From Antennarius striatus (taxonomy: Eukaryota; Chordata; Actinopteri; Lophiiformes; Antennariidae), in contig NC_090797.1 of NCBI RefSeq assembly GCF_040054535.1, positions 13,531,001 to 13,595,000 of the forward strand: a stretch of 64,000 bases of DNA, in the 5' to 3' direction. The notes under the pieces are model-generated. The model saw only the letters and a list, made by a program, of their open reading frames with translations. It searched no databases and was not told the origin of the DNA. The translations under genes and the position numbers were made by a program. Every line of letters begins with the position of its first letter. The first letter of the stretch is position 1. Below are positions 35,878 through 48,459 of this stretch, piece after piece.

Positions 35878-36867
35878 ACTGCAGCTTTTCTCCACTGCTC
35901 ACAGGTCAAAATTACACACAGCATCATGTGGTTAAGCAGAATAGCTGTCCATTTTCACCCACCTGAGTTTCAGTAAGCCATTGAGTGAACTTGACTTGCA
36001 AGTACAGTACATCATGGCAGTAAGAGAGGAGGATGAAGCCATGCACCCATCGTGAGAGGCCTGGGAGACCACGGGCAGCCAATGTAGGGCCTTAATCAGC
36101 TCCCTTGCGTTGGGAGTTTTCCAAACAATCTTTTTTGTGAGGCTTTGACTATAGACGACGATGTCCCCGAGGTCTTTGCCACGTTACCCTGATAAACAAT
36201 ATGTTTGAACTATTTGCCACTGCAGTCTTCCGATGAGAGGTGAAGCTACCTGTCTTTATTTCACAAACATTTTGTGTCCCTGGGATGTTATTTTGACCCC
36301 CAGTCTTGTGATTACAATGTTTTGCAGTTAATTTAACTTTGACATGCCCAACCGAGTGTTTTTGTCTTTCGCGTGTCATTCACAAGATTTGCTCTTTTTT
36401 ATTCCTGTCACGACAGTGGGCTGCGCTACCAGCTCGGCTAGCTATCGGTTACCTCCTGGGTTATCAGCTGTGGCCCCCTTTTTGGATCATCGCCAGACAG
36501 TTTTCAGTGCTTTCCATTAGGTCCAAGGCTCTCACCGTCAAAAACACAGCTATTGCATTGTCAAAGTTATGTTATTGTTCCTTTCCTATCGGCTCTGACA
36601 CTCGTTTGCAATTGCAGAGATAGCAGTCACCAATAATCAAGCTGCATTACAACGTCAACGTGAATAACGTCCCAAACATCGTATTCCAACTAAATGCAGT
36701 CAGAGTATTTTACTAAAACTTTGGATTGAGGACTAATCAGGTGATGATCAAACTCCAAAGATTTCAGTCTCTACAGACCATCAATTTCTATGCAAATGGT
36801 CATGACTATGTAGTTGTGGACTGATTTGGATGCGTTTTTGATTAGTCCATGTTATCAGGACTTTGAA

Positions 36868-36938
36868 GCATTGGTGGTTCAGTGGTAGAATTCTCGCCTG
36901 CCACGCGGGAGGCCGAGGTTCGATTCCCGGCCAATGCA
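36868..36938 (+). tRNA. trnG-GCC: tRNA-Gly(GCC), copy 24, two T-stem mismatches
   Basis: The T-stem is CGAGG/CCCGG, with G50-G64 and A51-C63 both unpaired and only three of five pairs left. The B box and the other stems are intact. Confidence 0.65.
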
Positions 36939-37324
36939 AAAGGCCTTTTGACTTAATGGTGTGGGACTGAAAAATAGCTCAACAAGTTGTACTCTGAAGA
37001 AATGTGTTTGACGTGACCCATACTGGTACTTTAAACTTTGGCTTAGGTTGTCTCAAATTGTGGACGCAGCGCCGAAACCAACTTTCCAATACACCCAAGA
37101 GAAACATTGAGAGTCTCTCAATATGCATACTTGTCTGTACTGGTCCATCACGTGAAATGCTCCTTTGGAGAAACGGTGTGGTCTTGTGGTGCCATTAGGT
37201 GATTGTCATCATCTCTTGCAGCAGAAACCCATGCCGTATGGTGGAACAGTTGAATTTCAGACTGGTGACTTGCATTACAGCTTGAGGATTGTACATTTAA
37301 ATTTACTATCGATGCGTCTTGGTT

Positions 37325-37332
37325 TGACGTCG
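37325..37332 (+). promoter_or_regulatory. Near-CRE motif TGACGTCG before tRNA-Leu
   Basis: Seven of eight bases match the CRE TGACGTCA, 20 bp before tRNA-Leu copy 24. The motif is found in copies 18 and 23-29. Other units have TGACGTAG, TGACATAG, TGCCGTAG or TGTCGTAG. Any regulatory role is speculative. Confidence 0.25.
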
Positions 37333-37352
37333 GTGAACTTACCCAGCAAGTC

Positions 37353-37435
37353 GTCAGGATGGCCGAGCGGTCTAAGGCGCTGCGTTCAGGTCGCAGTCTC
37401 CCCTGGAGGCGTGGGTTCAAATCCCACTTCTGACA
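37353..37435 (+). tRNA. trnL-CAG: tRNA-Leu(CAG), copy 24
   Basis: The body is identical to copy 1, with the TGACGTCGG flank. Confidence 0.97.
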
Positions 37436-38425
37436 ACTGCAGCTTTTCTCCACTGCTCACAGGTCAAAATTACACACAGCATCATGTGGTTAAGCAGAAT
37501 AGCTGTCCATTTTCACCCACCTGAGTTTCAGTAAGCCATTGAGTGAACTTGACTTGCAAGTACAGTACATCATGGCAGTAAGAGAGGAGGATGAAGCCAT
37601 GCACCCATCGTGAGAGGCCTGGGAGACCACGGGCAGCCAATGTAGGGCCTTAATCAGCTCCCTTGCGTTGGGAGTTTTCCAATGAATCGTTTTTGTGAGG
37701 CTTTGACTATAGATGACAATGTCCCCGAGGTCTTTGCCATGTTACCCTGATAAACAATATGTTTGAATTATTTGCCACTGCAGTCTTCCGATGAGAGGTG
37801 AAGCTACCTGTCTTGATTTCACAAACATTCTGTGTCCCTGGGATGTTATTTTGACCCCCAGTCTTGTGATTACAATGTTTTGCAGTTAATTTAACTTTGA
37901 CATGCCCAACCGAGTGTTTTTGTCTTTCGCGTGTCATTCACAAGATTTGCTCTTTTTTATTCCTGTCACGACAGTGGGCTGCGCTACCAGCTCGGCTAGC
38001 TATCGGTTACCTCCTGGGTTATCAGCTGTGGCCCCCTTTTTGGATCATCGCCAGACAGTTTTCAGTGCTTTCCATTAGGTCCAAGGCTCTCACCGTCAAA
38101 AACACAGCTATTGCATTGTCAAAGTTATGTTATTGTTCCTTTCCTATCGGCTCTGACACTCGTTTGCAATTGCAGAGATAGCAGTCACCAATAATCAAGC
38201 TGCATTACAACGTCAACGTGAATAACGTCCCAAACATCGTATTCCAACTAAATGCAGTCAGAGTATTTTACTAAAACTTTGGATTGAGGACTAATCAGGT
38301 GATGATCAAACTCCAAAGATTTCAGTCTCTACAGACCATCAATTTCTATGCAAATGGTCATGACTATGTAGTTGTGGACTGATTTGGATGCGTTTTTGAT
38401 TAGTCCATGTTATCAGGACTTTGAA

Positions 38426-38496
38426 GCATTGGTGGTTCAGTGGTAGAATTCTCGCCTGCCACGCGGGAGGCCGAGGTTCGATTCCCGGCCAATGCA
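38426..38496 (+). tRNA. trnG-GCC: tRNA-Gly(GCC), copy 25, two T-stem mismatches
   Basis: Same sequence as copy 24. Confidence 0.65.
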
Positions 38497-38910
38497 AAAG
38501 GCCTTTTGACTTAATGGTGTGGGACTGAAAAATAGCTCAACAAGTTGTACTCTGAAGAAATGTGTTTGACGTGACCCATACTGGTACTTTAAACTTTGGC
38601 TTAGGTTGTCTCAAATTGTGGACGCAGCGCCGAAACCAACTTTCCAATACACCCAAGAGAAACATTGAGAGTCTCTCAATATGCATACTTGTCTGTACTG
38701 GTCCATCACGTGAAATGCTCCTTTGGAGAAACGGTGTGGTCTTGTGGTGCCATTAGGTGATTGTCATCATCTCTTGCAGCAGAAACCCATGCCGTATGGT
38801 GGAACAGTTGAATTTCAGACTGGTGACTTGCATTACAGCTTGAGGATTGTACATTTAAATTTACTATCGATGCGTCTTGGTTTGACGTCGGTGAACTTAC
38901 CCAGCAAGTC

Positions 38911-38993
38911 GTCAGGATGGCCGAGCGGTCTAAGGCGCTGCGTTCAGGTCGCAGTCTCCCCTGGAGGCGTGGGTTCAAATCCCACTTCTGACA
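38911..38993 (+). tRNA. trnL-CAG: tRNA-Leu(CAG), copy 25
   Basis: Body and flank as in copy 24. Confidence 0.97.
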
Positions 38994-39983
38994 ACTGCAG
39001 CTTTTCTCCACTGCTCACAGGTCAAAATTACACACAGCATCATGTGGTTAAGCAGAATAGCTGTCCATTTTCACCCACCTGAGTTTCAGTAAGCCATTGA
39101 GTGAACTTGACTTGCAAGTACAGTACATCATGGCAGTAAGAGAGGAGGATGAAGCCATGCACCCATCGTGAGAGGCCTGGGAGACCACGGGCAGCCAATG
39201 TAGGGCCTTAATCAGCTCCCTTGCGTTGGGAGTTTTCCAATGAATCGTTTTTGTGAGGCTTTGACTATAGATGACAATGTCCCCGAGGTCTTTGCCATGT
39301 TACCCTGATAAACAATATGTTTGAATTATTTGCCACTGCAGTCTTCCGATGAGAGGTGAAGCTACCTGTCTTGATTTCACAAACATTCTGTGTCCCTGGG
39401 ATGTTATTTTGACCCCCAGTCTTGTGATTACAATGTTTTGCAGTTAATTTAACTTTGACATGCCCAACCGAGTGTTTTTGTCTTTCGCGTGTCATTCACA
39501 AGATTTGCTCTTTTTTATTCCTGTCACGACAGTGGGCTGCGCTACCAGCTCGGCTAGCTATCGGTTACCTCCTGGGTTATCAGCTGTGGCCCCCTTTTTG
39601 GATCATCGCCAGACAGTTTTCAGTGCTTTCCATTAGGTCCAAGGCTCTCACCGTCAAAAACACAGCTATTGCATTGTCAAAGTTATGTTATTGTTCCTTT
39701 CCTATCGGCTCTGACACTCGTTTGCAATTGCAGAGATAGCAGTCACCAATCATCAAGCTGCATTACAACGTCAACGTGAATAACGTCCCAAACATCTTAT
39801 TCCAACTAAATGCAGTCAGAGTATTTTACTAAAACTTTGGATTGAGGACTAATCAGGTGATGATCAAACTCCAAAGATTTCAGTCTCTACAGACCATCAA
39901 TTTCTATGCAAATGGTCATGACTATGTAGTTGTGGACTGATTTGGATGCGTTTTTGATTAGTCCATGTTATCAGGACTTTGAA

Positions 39984-40054
39984 GCATTGGTGGTTCAGTG
40001 GTAGAATTCTCGCCTGCCACGCGGGAGGCCCAGGTTCGATTCCCGGCCAATGCA
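39984..40054 (+). tRNA. trnG-GCC: tRNA-Gly(GCC), copy 26, T-stem mismatch
   Basis: A51-C63 mismatch only (CCAGG/CCCGG), with a normal anticodon stem. Confidence 0.75.
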
Positions 40055-40468
40055 AAAGGCCTTTTGACTTAATGGTGTGGGACTGAAAAATAGCTCAACA
40101 AGTTGTACTCTGAAGAAATGTGTTTGACGTGACCCATACTGGTACTTTAAACTTTGGCTTAGGTTGTCTCAAATTGTGGACGCAGCGCCGAAACCAACTT
40201 TCCAATACACCCAAGAGAAACATTGAGAGTCTCTCAATATGCATACTTGTCTGTACTGGTCCATCACGTGAAATGCTCCTTTGGAGAAACGGTGTGGTCT
40301 TGTGGTGCCATTAGGTGATTGTCATCATCTCTTGCAGCAGAAACCCATGCCGTATGGTGGAACAGTTGAATTTCAGACTGGTGACTTGCATTACAGCTTG
40401 AGGATTGTACATTTAAATTTACTATCGATGCGTCTTGGTTTGACGTCGGTGAACTTACCCAGCAAGTC

Positions 40469-40551
40469 GTCAGGATGGCCGAGCGGTCTAAGGCGCTGCG
40501 TTCAGGTCGCAGTCTCCCCTGGAGGCGTGGGTTCAAATCCCACTTCTGACA
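40469..40551 (+). tRNA. trnL-CAG: tRNA-Leu(CAG), copy 26
   Basis: Body and flank as in copy 24. Confidence 0.97.
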
Positions 40552-41541
40552 ACTGCAGCTTTTCTCCACTGCTCACAGGTCAAAATTACACACAGCATCA
40601 TGTGGTTAAGCAGAATAGCTGTCCATTTTCACCCACCTGAGTTTCAGTAAGCCATTGAGTGAACTTGACTTGCAAGTACAGTACATCATGGCAGTAAGAG
40701 AGGAGGATGAAGCCATGCACCCATCGTGAGAGGCCTGGGAGACCACGGGCAGCCAATGTAGGGCCTTAATCAGCTCCCTTGCGTTGGGAGTTTTCCAATG
40801 AATCGTTTTTGTGAGGCTTTGACTATAGACGACGATGTCCCCGAGGTCTTTGCCATGTTACCCTGATAAACAATATGTTTGAATTATTTGCCACTGCAGT
40901 CTTCCGATGAGAGGTGAAGCTACCTGTCTTGATTTCACAAACATTCTGTGTCCCTGGGATGTTATTTTGACCCCCAGTCTTGTGATTACAATGTTTTGCA
41001 GTTAATCTAACTTTGACATGCCCAACCGAGTGTTTTTGTCTTTCGCGTGTCATTCACAAGATTTGCTCTTTTTTATTCCTGTCACGACAGTGGGCTGCGC
41101 TACCAGCTCGGCTAGCTATCGGTTACCTCCTGGGTTATCAGCTGTGGCCCCCTTTTTGGATCATCGCCAGACAGTTTTCAGTGCTTTCCATTAGGTCCAA
41201 GGCTCTCACCGTCAAAAACACAGCTATTGCATTGTCAAAGTTATGTTATTGTTCCTTTCCTATCGGCTCTGACACTCGTTTGCAATTGCAGAGATAGCAG
41301 TCACCAATCATCAAGCTGCATTACAACGTCAACGTGAATAACGTCCCAAACATCTTATTCCAACTAAATGCAGTCAGAGTATTTTACTAAAACTTTGGAT
41401 TGAGGACTAATCAGGTGATGATCAAACTCCAAAGATTTCAGTCTCTACAGACCATCAATTTCTATGCAAATGGTCATGACTATGTAGTTGTGGACTGATT
41501 TGGATGCGTTTTTGATTAGTCCATGTTATCAGGACTTTGAA

Positions 41542-41612
41542 GCATTGGTGGTTCAGTGGTAGAATTCTCGCCTGCCACGCGGGAGGCCCAGGTTCGATTC
41601 CCGGCCAATGCA
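41542..41612 (+). tRNA. trnG-GCC: tRNA-Gly(GCC), copy 27, T-stem mismatch
   Basis: Same sequence as copy 26. Confidence 0.75.
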
Positions 41613-42026
41613 AAAGGCCTTTTGACTTAATGGTGTGGGACTGAAAAATAGCTCAACAAGTTGTACTCTGAAGAAATGTGTTTGACGTGACCCATACTGG
41701 TACTTTAAACTTTGGCTTAGGTTGTCTCAAATTGTGGACGCAGTGCCGAAACCAACTATCCAATACACCCAAGAGAAACATTGAGAGTCTCTCAATATGC
41801 ATACTTGTCTGTACTGGTCCATCACGTGAAATGCTCCTTTGGAGAAACGGTGTGGTCTTGTGGTGCCATTAGGTGATTGTCATCATCTCTTGCAGCAGAA
41901 ACCCATGCTGTATGATGGAACAGTTGAATTTCAGACTGGTGACTTGCATTACAGCTTGAGGATTGTACATTTAAATTTACTATCGATGCGTCTTGGTTTG
42001 ACGTCGGTGAACTTACCCAGCAAGTC

Positions 42027-42109
42027 GTCAGGATGGCCGAGCGGTCTAAGGCGCTGCGTTCAGGTCGCAGTCTCCCCTGGAGGCGTGGGTTCAAATCCCA
42101 CTTCTGACA
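42027..42109 (+). tRNA. trnL-CAG: tRNA-Leu(CAG), copy 27
   Basis: Body and flank as in copy 24. The spacer after it has a 2-bp expansion (GGCCCCCCGTTTTTGG near 42704), giving the 1,560-bp unit. Confidence 0.97.
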
Positions 42110-43101
42110 ACTGCAGCTTTTCTCCACTGCTCACAGGTCAAAATTACACACAGCATCATGTGGTTAAGCAGAATAGCTGTCCATTTTCACCCACCTGAGT
42201 TTCAGTAAGCCATTGAGTGAACTTGACTTGCAAGTACAGTACATCATGGCAGTAAGAGAGGAGGATGAAGCCATGCACCCATCGTGAGAGGCCTGGGAGA
42301 CCACGGGCAGCCAATGTAGGGCCTTAATCAGCTCCCTTGCGTTGGGAGTTTTCCAATGAATCTTTTTTGTGAGGCTTTGACTATAGACGACGATGTCCCC
42401 GAGGTCTTTGCCATGTTACCCTGATAAACAATATGTTTGAATTATTTGCCACTGCAGTCTTCCGATGAGAGGTGAAGCTACCTGTCTTGATTTCACAAAC
42501 ATTCTGTGTCCCTGGGATGTTATTTTGACCCCCAGTCTTGTGATTACAATGTTTTGCAGTTAATCTAACTTTGACATGCCCAACCGAGTGTTTTTGTCTT
42601 TCGCGTGTCATTCACAAGATTTGCTCTTTTTTATTCCTGTCACGACAGTGGGCTGCGCTACCAGCTCGGCTAGCTATCGGTTACCTCCTGGGTTATCAGC
42701 TGTGGCCCCCCGTTTTTGGATCATCGCCAGACAGTTTTCAGTGCTTTCCATTAGGTCCAAGGCTCTCACCGTCAAAAACACAGCTATTGCATTGTCAAAG
42801 TTATGTTATTGTTCCTTTCCTATCGGCTCTGACACTCGTTTGCAATTGCAGAGATAGCAGTCACCAATCATCAAGCTGCATTACAACGTCAACGTGAATA
42901 ACGTCCCAAACATCTTATTCCAACTAAATGCAGTCAGAGTATTTTACTAAAACTTTGGATTGAGGACTAATCAGGTGATGATCAAACTCCAAAGATTTCA
43001 GTCTCTACAGACCATCAATTTCTATGCAAATGGTCATGACTATGTAGTTGTGGACTGATTTGGATGCGTTTTTGATTAGTCCATGTTATCAGGACTTTGA
43101 A

Positions 43102-43172
43102 GCATTGGTGGTTCAGTGGTAGAATTCTCGCCTGCCACGCGGGAGGCCCAGGTTCGATTCCCGGCCAATGCA
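43102..43172 (+). tRNA. trnG-GCC: tRNA-Gly(GCC), copy 28, T-stem mismatch
   Basis: Same sequence as copy 26. Confidence 0.75.
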
Positions 43173-43586
43173 AAAGGCCTTTTGACTTAATGGTGTGGGA
43201 CTCAAAAATAGCTCAACAAGTTGTACTCTGAAGAAATGTGTTTGACGTGACCCATACTGGTACTTTAAACTTTGGCTTAGGTTGTCTCAAATTGTGGACG
43301 CAGTGCCGAAACCAACTATCCAATACACCCAAGAGAAACATTGAGAGTCTCTCAATATGCATACTTGTCTGTACTGGTCCATCACGTGAAATGCTCCTTT
43401 GGAGAAACGGTGTGGTCTTGTGGTGCCATTAGGTGATTGTCATCATCTCTTGCAGCAGAAACCCATGCTGTATGATGGAACAGTTGAATTTCAGACTGGT
43501 GACTTGCATTACAGCTTGAGGATTGTACATTTAAATTTACTATCGATGCGTCTTGGTTTGACGTCGGTGAACTTACCCAGCAAGTC

Positions 43587-43669
43587 GTCAGGATGGCCGA
43601 GCGGTCTAAGGCGCTGCGTTCAGGTCGCAGTCTCCCCTGGAGGCGTGGGTTCAAATCCCACTTCTGACA
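43587..43669 (+). tRNA. trnL-CAG: tRNA-Leu(CAG), copy 28
   Basis: Body and flank as in copy 24. Confidence 0.97.
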
Positions 43670-44659
43670 ACTGCAGCTTTTCTCCACTGCTCACAGGTCA
43701 AAATTACACACAGCATCATGTGGTTAAGCAGAATAGCTGTCCATTTTCACCCACCTGAGTTTCAGTAAGCCATTGAGTGAACTTGACTTGCAAGTACAGT
43801 ACATCATGGCAGTAAGAGAGGAGGATGAAGCCATGCACCCATCGTGAGAGGCCTGGGAGACCACGGGCAGCCAATGTAGGGCCTTAATCAGCTCCCTTGC
43901 GTTGGGAGTTTTCCAATGAATCGTTTTTGTGAGGCTTTGACTATAGATGACAATGTCCCCGAGGTCTTTGCCATGTTACCCTGATAAACAATATGTTTGA
44001 ATTATTTGCCACTGCAGTCTTCCGATGAGAGGTGAAGCTACCTGTCTTGATTTCACAAACATTCTGTGTCCCTGGGATGTTATTTTGACCCCCAGTCTTG
44101 TGATTACAATGTTTTGCAGTTAATCTAACTTTGACATGCCCAACCGAGTGTTTTTGTCTTTCGCGTGTCATTCACAAGATTTGCTCTTTTTTATTCCTGT
44201 CACGACAGTGGGCTGCGCTACCAGCTCGGCTAGCTATCGGTTACCTCCTGGGTTATCAGCTGTGGCCCCCTTTTGGGATCATCGCCAGACAGTTTTCAGT
44301 GCTTTCCATTAGGTCCAAGGCTCTCACCGTCAAAAACACAGCTATTGCATTGTCAAAGTTATGTTATTGTTCCTTTCCTATCGGCTCTGACACTCGTTTG
44401 CAATTGCAGAGATAGCAGTCACCAATAATCAAGCTGCATTACAACGTCAACGTGAATAACGTCCCAAACATCTTTTTCCAACTAAATGCAGTCAGAGTAT
44501 TTTACTAAAACTTTGGATTGAGGACTAATCAGGTGATGATCAAACTCCAAAGATTTCAGTCTCTACAGACCATCAATTTCTATGCAAATGGTCATGACTA
44601 TGTAGTTGTGGACTGATTTGGATGCATTTTTGATTAGTCCATGTTATCAGGACTTTGAA

Positions 44660-44730
44660 GCATTGGTGGTTCAGTGGTAGAATTCTCGCCTGCCACGCGG
44701 GAGGCCGAGGTTCGATTCCCGGCCAATGCA
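44660..44730 (+). tRNA. trnG-GCC: tRNA-Gly(GCC), copy 29, two T-stem mismatches
   Basis: Same sequence as copy 24. Confidence 0.65.
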
Positions 44731-45144
44731 AAAGGCCTTTTGACTTAATGGTGTGGGACTGAAAAATAGCTCAACAAGTTGTACTCTGAAGAAATGTGTT
44801 TGACGTGACCCATACTGGTACTTTAAACTTTGGCTTAGGTTGTCTCAAATTGTGGACGCAGCGCCGAAACCAACTTTCCAATACACCCAAGAGAAACATT
44901 GAGAGTCTCTCAATATGCATACTTGTCTGTACTGGTCCATCACGTGAAATGCTCCTCTGGAGAAACGGTGTGGTCTTGTGGTGCCATTAGGTGATTGTCA
45001 TCATCTCTTGCAGCAGAAACCCATGCCGTATGGTGGAACAGTTGAATTTCAGACTGGTGACTTGCATTACAGCTTGAGGATTGTACATTTAAATTTACTA
45101 TCGATGCGTCTTGGTTTGACGTCGGTGAACTTACCCAGCAAGTC

Positions 45145-45227
45145 GTCAGGATGGCCGAGCGGTCTAAGGCGCTGCGTTCAGGTCGCAGTCTCCCCTGGAG
45201 GCGTGGGTTCAAATCCCACTTCTGACA
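45145..45227 (+). tRNA. trnL-CAG: tRNA-Leu(CAG), copy 29
   Basis: Body and flank as in copy 24. It is the last unit with the TGACGTCGG flank. Confidence 0.97.
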
Positions 45228-46217
45228 ACTGCAGCTTTTCTCCACTGCTCACAGGTCAAAATTACACACAGCATCATGTGGTTAAGCAGAATAGCTGTCC
45301 ATTTTCACCCACCTGAGTTTCAGTAAGCCATTGAGTGAACTTGACTTGCAAGTACAGTACATCATGGCAGTAAGAGAGGAGGATGAAGCCATGCACCCAT
45401 CGTGAGAGGCCTGGGAGACCACGGGCAGCCAATGTAGGGCCTTAATCAGCTCCCTTGCGTTGGGAGTTTTCCAATGAATCGTTTTTGTGAGGCTTTGACT
45501 ATAGATGACAATGTCCCCGAGGTCTTTGCCATGTTACCCTGATAAACAATATGTTTGAATTATTTGCCACTGCAGTCTTCCGATGAGAGGTGAAGCTACC
45601 TGTCTTGATTTCACAAACATTCTGTGTCCCTGGGATGTTATTTTGACCCCCAGTCTTGTGATTACAATGTTTTGCAGTTAATCTAACTTTGACATGCCCA
45701 ACCGAGTGTTTTTGTCTTTCGCGTGTCATTCACAAGATTTGCTCTTTTTTATTCCTGTCACGACAGTGGGCTGCGCTACCAGCTCGGCTAGCTATCGGTT
45801 ACCTCCTGGGTTATCAGCTGTGGCCCCCTTTTGGGATCATCGCCAGACAGTTTTCAGTGCTTTCCATTAGGTCCAAGGCTCTCACCGTCAAAAACACAGC
45901 TATTGCATTGTCAAAGTTATGTTATTGTTCCTTTCCTATCGGCTCTGACACTCGTTTGCAATTGCAGAGATAGCAGTCACCAATAATCAAGCTGCATTAC
46001 AACGTCAACGTGAATAACGTCCCAAACATCGTATTCCAACTAAATGCAGTCAGAGTATTTTACTAAAACTTTGGATTGAGGACTAATCAGGTGATGATCA
46101 AACTCCAAAGATTTCAGTCTCTACAGACCATCAATTTCTATGCAAATGGTCATGACTATGTAGTTGTGGACTGATTTGGATGCGTTTTTGATTAGTCCAT
46201 GTTATCAGGACTTTGAA

Positions 46218-46288
46218 GCATTGGTGGTTCAGTGGTAGAATTCTCGCCTGCCACGCGGGAGGCCGAGGTTCGATTCCCGGCCAATGCA
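46218..46288 (+). tRNA. trnG-GCC: tRNA-Gly(GCC), copy 30, two T-stem mismatches
   Basis: Same sequence as copy 24. Confidence 0.65.
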
Positions 46289-46702
46289 AAAGGCCTTTTG
46301 ACTTAATGGTGTGGGACTGAAAAATAGCTCAACAAGTTGTACTCTGAAGAAATGTGTTTGACGTGACCCATACTGGTACTTTAAACTTTGGCTTAGGTTG
46401 TCTCAAATTGTGGACGCAGCGCCGAAACCAACTTTCCAATACACCCAAGAGAAACATTGAGAGTCTCTCAATATGCATACTTGTCTGTACTGGTCCATCA
46501 CGTGAAATGCTCCTTTGGAGAAACGGTGTGGTCTTGTGGTGCCATTAGGTGATTGTCATCATCTCTTGCAGCAGAAACCCATGCCGTATGATGGAACAGT
46601 TGAATTTCAGACTGGTGACTTGCATTACAGCTTGAGGATTGTACATTTAAATTTACTATCGATGCGTCTTGGTTTGACGTAGGTGAACTTACACAGCAAG
46701 TC

Positions 46703-46785
46703 GTCAGGATGGCCGAGCGGTCTAAGGCGCTGCGTTCAGGTCGCAGTCTCCCCTGGAGGCGTGGGTTCAAATCCCACTTCTGACA
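46703..46785 (+). tRNA. trnL-CAG: tRNA-Leu(CAG), copy 30
   Basis: The body is identical to copy 1. The flank switches to 'acacagcaa' with TGACGTAGG. Confidence 0.97.
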
Positions 46786-47775
46786 ACTGCAGCTTTTCTC
46801 CACTGCTCACAGGTCAAAATTACACACAGCATCATGTGGTTAAGCAGAATAGCTGTCCATTTTCACCCACCTGAGTTTCAGTAGGCCATTGAGTGAACTT
46901 GACTTGCAAGTACAGTACATCATGGCAGTAAGAGAGGAGGATGAAGCCATGCACCCATCGTGAGAGGGCTGGGAGACCACGGGCAGCCAATGTAGGGCCT
47001 TAACCAGCTCCCTTGCGTTGGGAGTTTTCCAATGAATCTTTTTTGTGAGGCTTTGACTATAGACGACGATGTCCCCGAGGTCTTTGCCACGTTACCCTGA
47101 TAAACAATATGTTTGAACTATTTGCCACTGCAGTCTTCCGATGAGAGGTGAAGCTACCTGTCTTGATTTCACAAACATTCTGTGTCCCTGGGATGTTATT
47201 TTGACCCCCAGTCTTGTGATTACAATGTTTTGCAGTTAATCTGACTTTGACATGCCCAACCGAGTGTTTTTGTCTTTCGCATGTCATTCACAAGATTTGC
47301 TCTTTTTTATTCCTGTCACGACAGTGGGCTGCGCTACCAGCTCGGCTAGCTATCGGTTACCTCCTGGTTTATCAACTGTGGTCCCCTTGTTGGATCATCG
47401 CCAGACAGTTTTCAGTGCTTTCCATTAGGTCCAAGGCTCTCACCGTCAAAAACACAGCTATTGCATTGTCAAAGTTATGTTATTGTTCCTTTCCTATCGG
47501 CTCTGACACTTATTTGCAATTGCAGAGATAGCAGTCACCAATAGTCAAGCTACATTACAACGTCAACATGAATAACGTCCCAAACATCTTATTCCAACTA
47601 AATGAAGTCACAGTATTTTACTAAAACTTTGGATTGAGGACTAATCAGGTGATGATCAAACTCCAAAGATTTCAGTCTCTACAGACCATCAATTTCTATG
47701 CAAATGGTCATGACTATGTAGTTGTGGACTGATTTGGATGCGTTTTTAATTAGTCCATGTTATCAGGACTTTGAA

Positions 47776-47846
47776 GCATTGGTGGTTCAGTGGTAGAATT
47801 CTCACCTGCCACGCGGGAGGCCCGGGTTCGATTCCCGGCCAATGCA
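47776..47846 (+). tRNA. trnG-GCC: tRNA-Gly(GCC), copy 31, anticodon-stem mismatch
   Basis: The 5' anticodon-stem strand is CTCAC, giving A30-C40. The T-arm and everything else are canonical. Confidence 0.78.
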
Positions 47847-48260
47847 AAAGGCCTTTTGACTTAATGGTGTGGGACTGAAAAATAGCTCAACAAGTTGTAC
47901 TCTGAAGAAATGTGTTTGACGTGACCCATACTGGTACTTTAAACTTTGGCTTAGGTTGTCTCAAATTGTGGACGCAGCGCCGAAACCAACTATCCAATAC
48001 ACCCAAGAGAAACATTGAGAGTCTCTCAATATGCATACTTGTCTGTACTGGTCCATCACGTGAAATGCTCCTTTGGAGAAACGGAGTGGTCTTGTGGTGC
48101 CATTAGGTGATTGTCATCATCTCTTGCAGCAGAAACCCATGCCGTATGGTGGAACAGTTGAATTTCAGACTGGTGACTTGCATTACAGCTTGAGGATTGT
48201 GCATTTAAATTTACTATCAATGCGTCTTGGTTTGTCGTAGGTGAACTTACCCTGCAAGTC

Positions 48261-48343
48261 GTCAGGATGGCCGAGCGGTCTAAGGCGCTGCGTTAAGGTC
48301 GCAGTCTCCCCTGGAGGCGTGGGTTCAAATCCCACTTCTGACA
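48261..48343 (+). tRNA. trnL-AAG: tRNA-Leu(AAG), copy 31
   Basis: Anticodon AAG by C-to-A at 48295 in an otherwise copy-1 body. The flank 'accctgcaa' with TTGTCGTAGG differs from that of the AAG block at copies 7-12. The spacer after it has the 12-bp insertion. Confidence 0.93.
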
Positions 48344-48443
48344 ACTGCAGCTTTTCTCCACTGCTCACAGGTCAAAATTACACACAGCATCATGTGGTTA
48401 AGCAGAATAGCTGTCCATTTTCACCCACCTGGGTTTCAGTAAG

Positions 48444-48459
48444 CCATAGAGCCAACCAT
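48444..48459 (+). repeat. 12-bp spacer insertion
   Basis: Between AAGCCAT and TTGAGTG the common spacer is interrupted by 12 extra bases (local text CATAGAGCCAACCATT). The same insertion follows tRNA-Leu copies 2, 31, 35, 37 and 39, and four of these five are AAG genes. Confidence 0.85.

Larger units (their letters stand above)
28143..35930 (+). repeat. Five-unit higher-order repeat, block B (7,788 bp)
   Basis: This is a direct second copy of block A, holding Gly copies 19-23 and Leu copies 19-23 in the same order of variants. Correspondence ends just after it, where AGCAGAAAAGC (28147 onward) has AGCAGAATAGC at the matching place 7,788 bp later. Confidence 0.88.

Noticed and set aside
42571-42897. 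108-codon frame unique to one unit
   Set aside because: It is created by a local 2-bp expansion in the spacer and has no counterpart.
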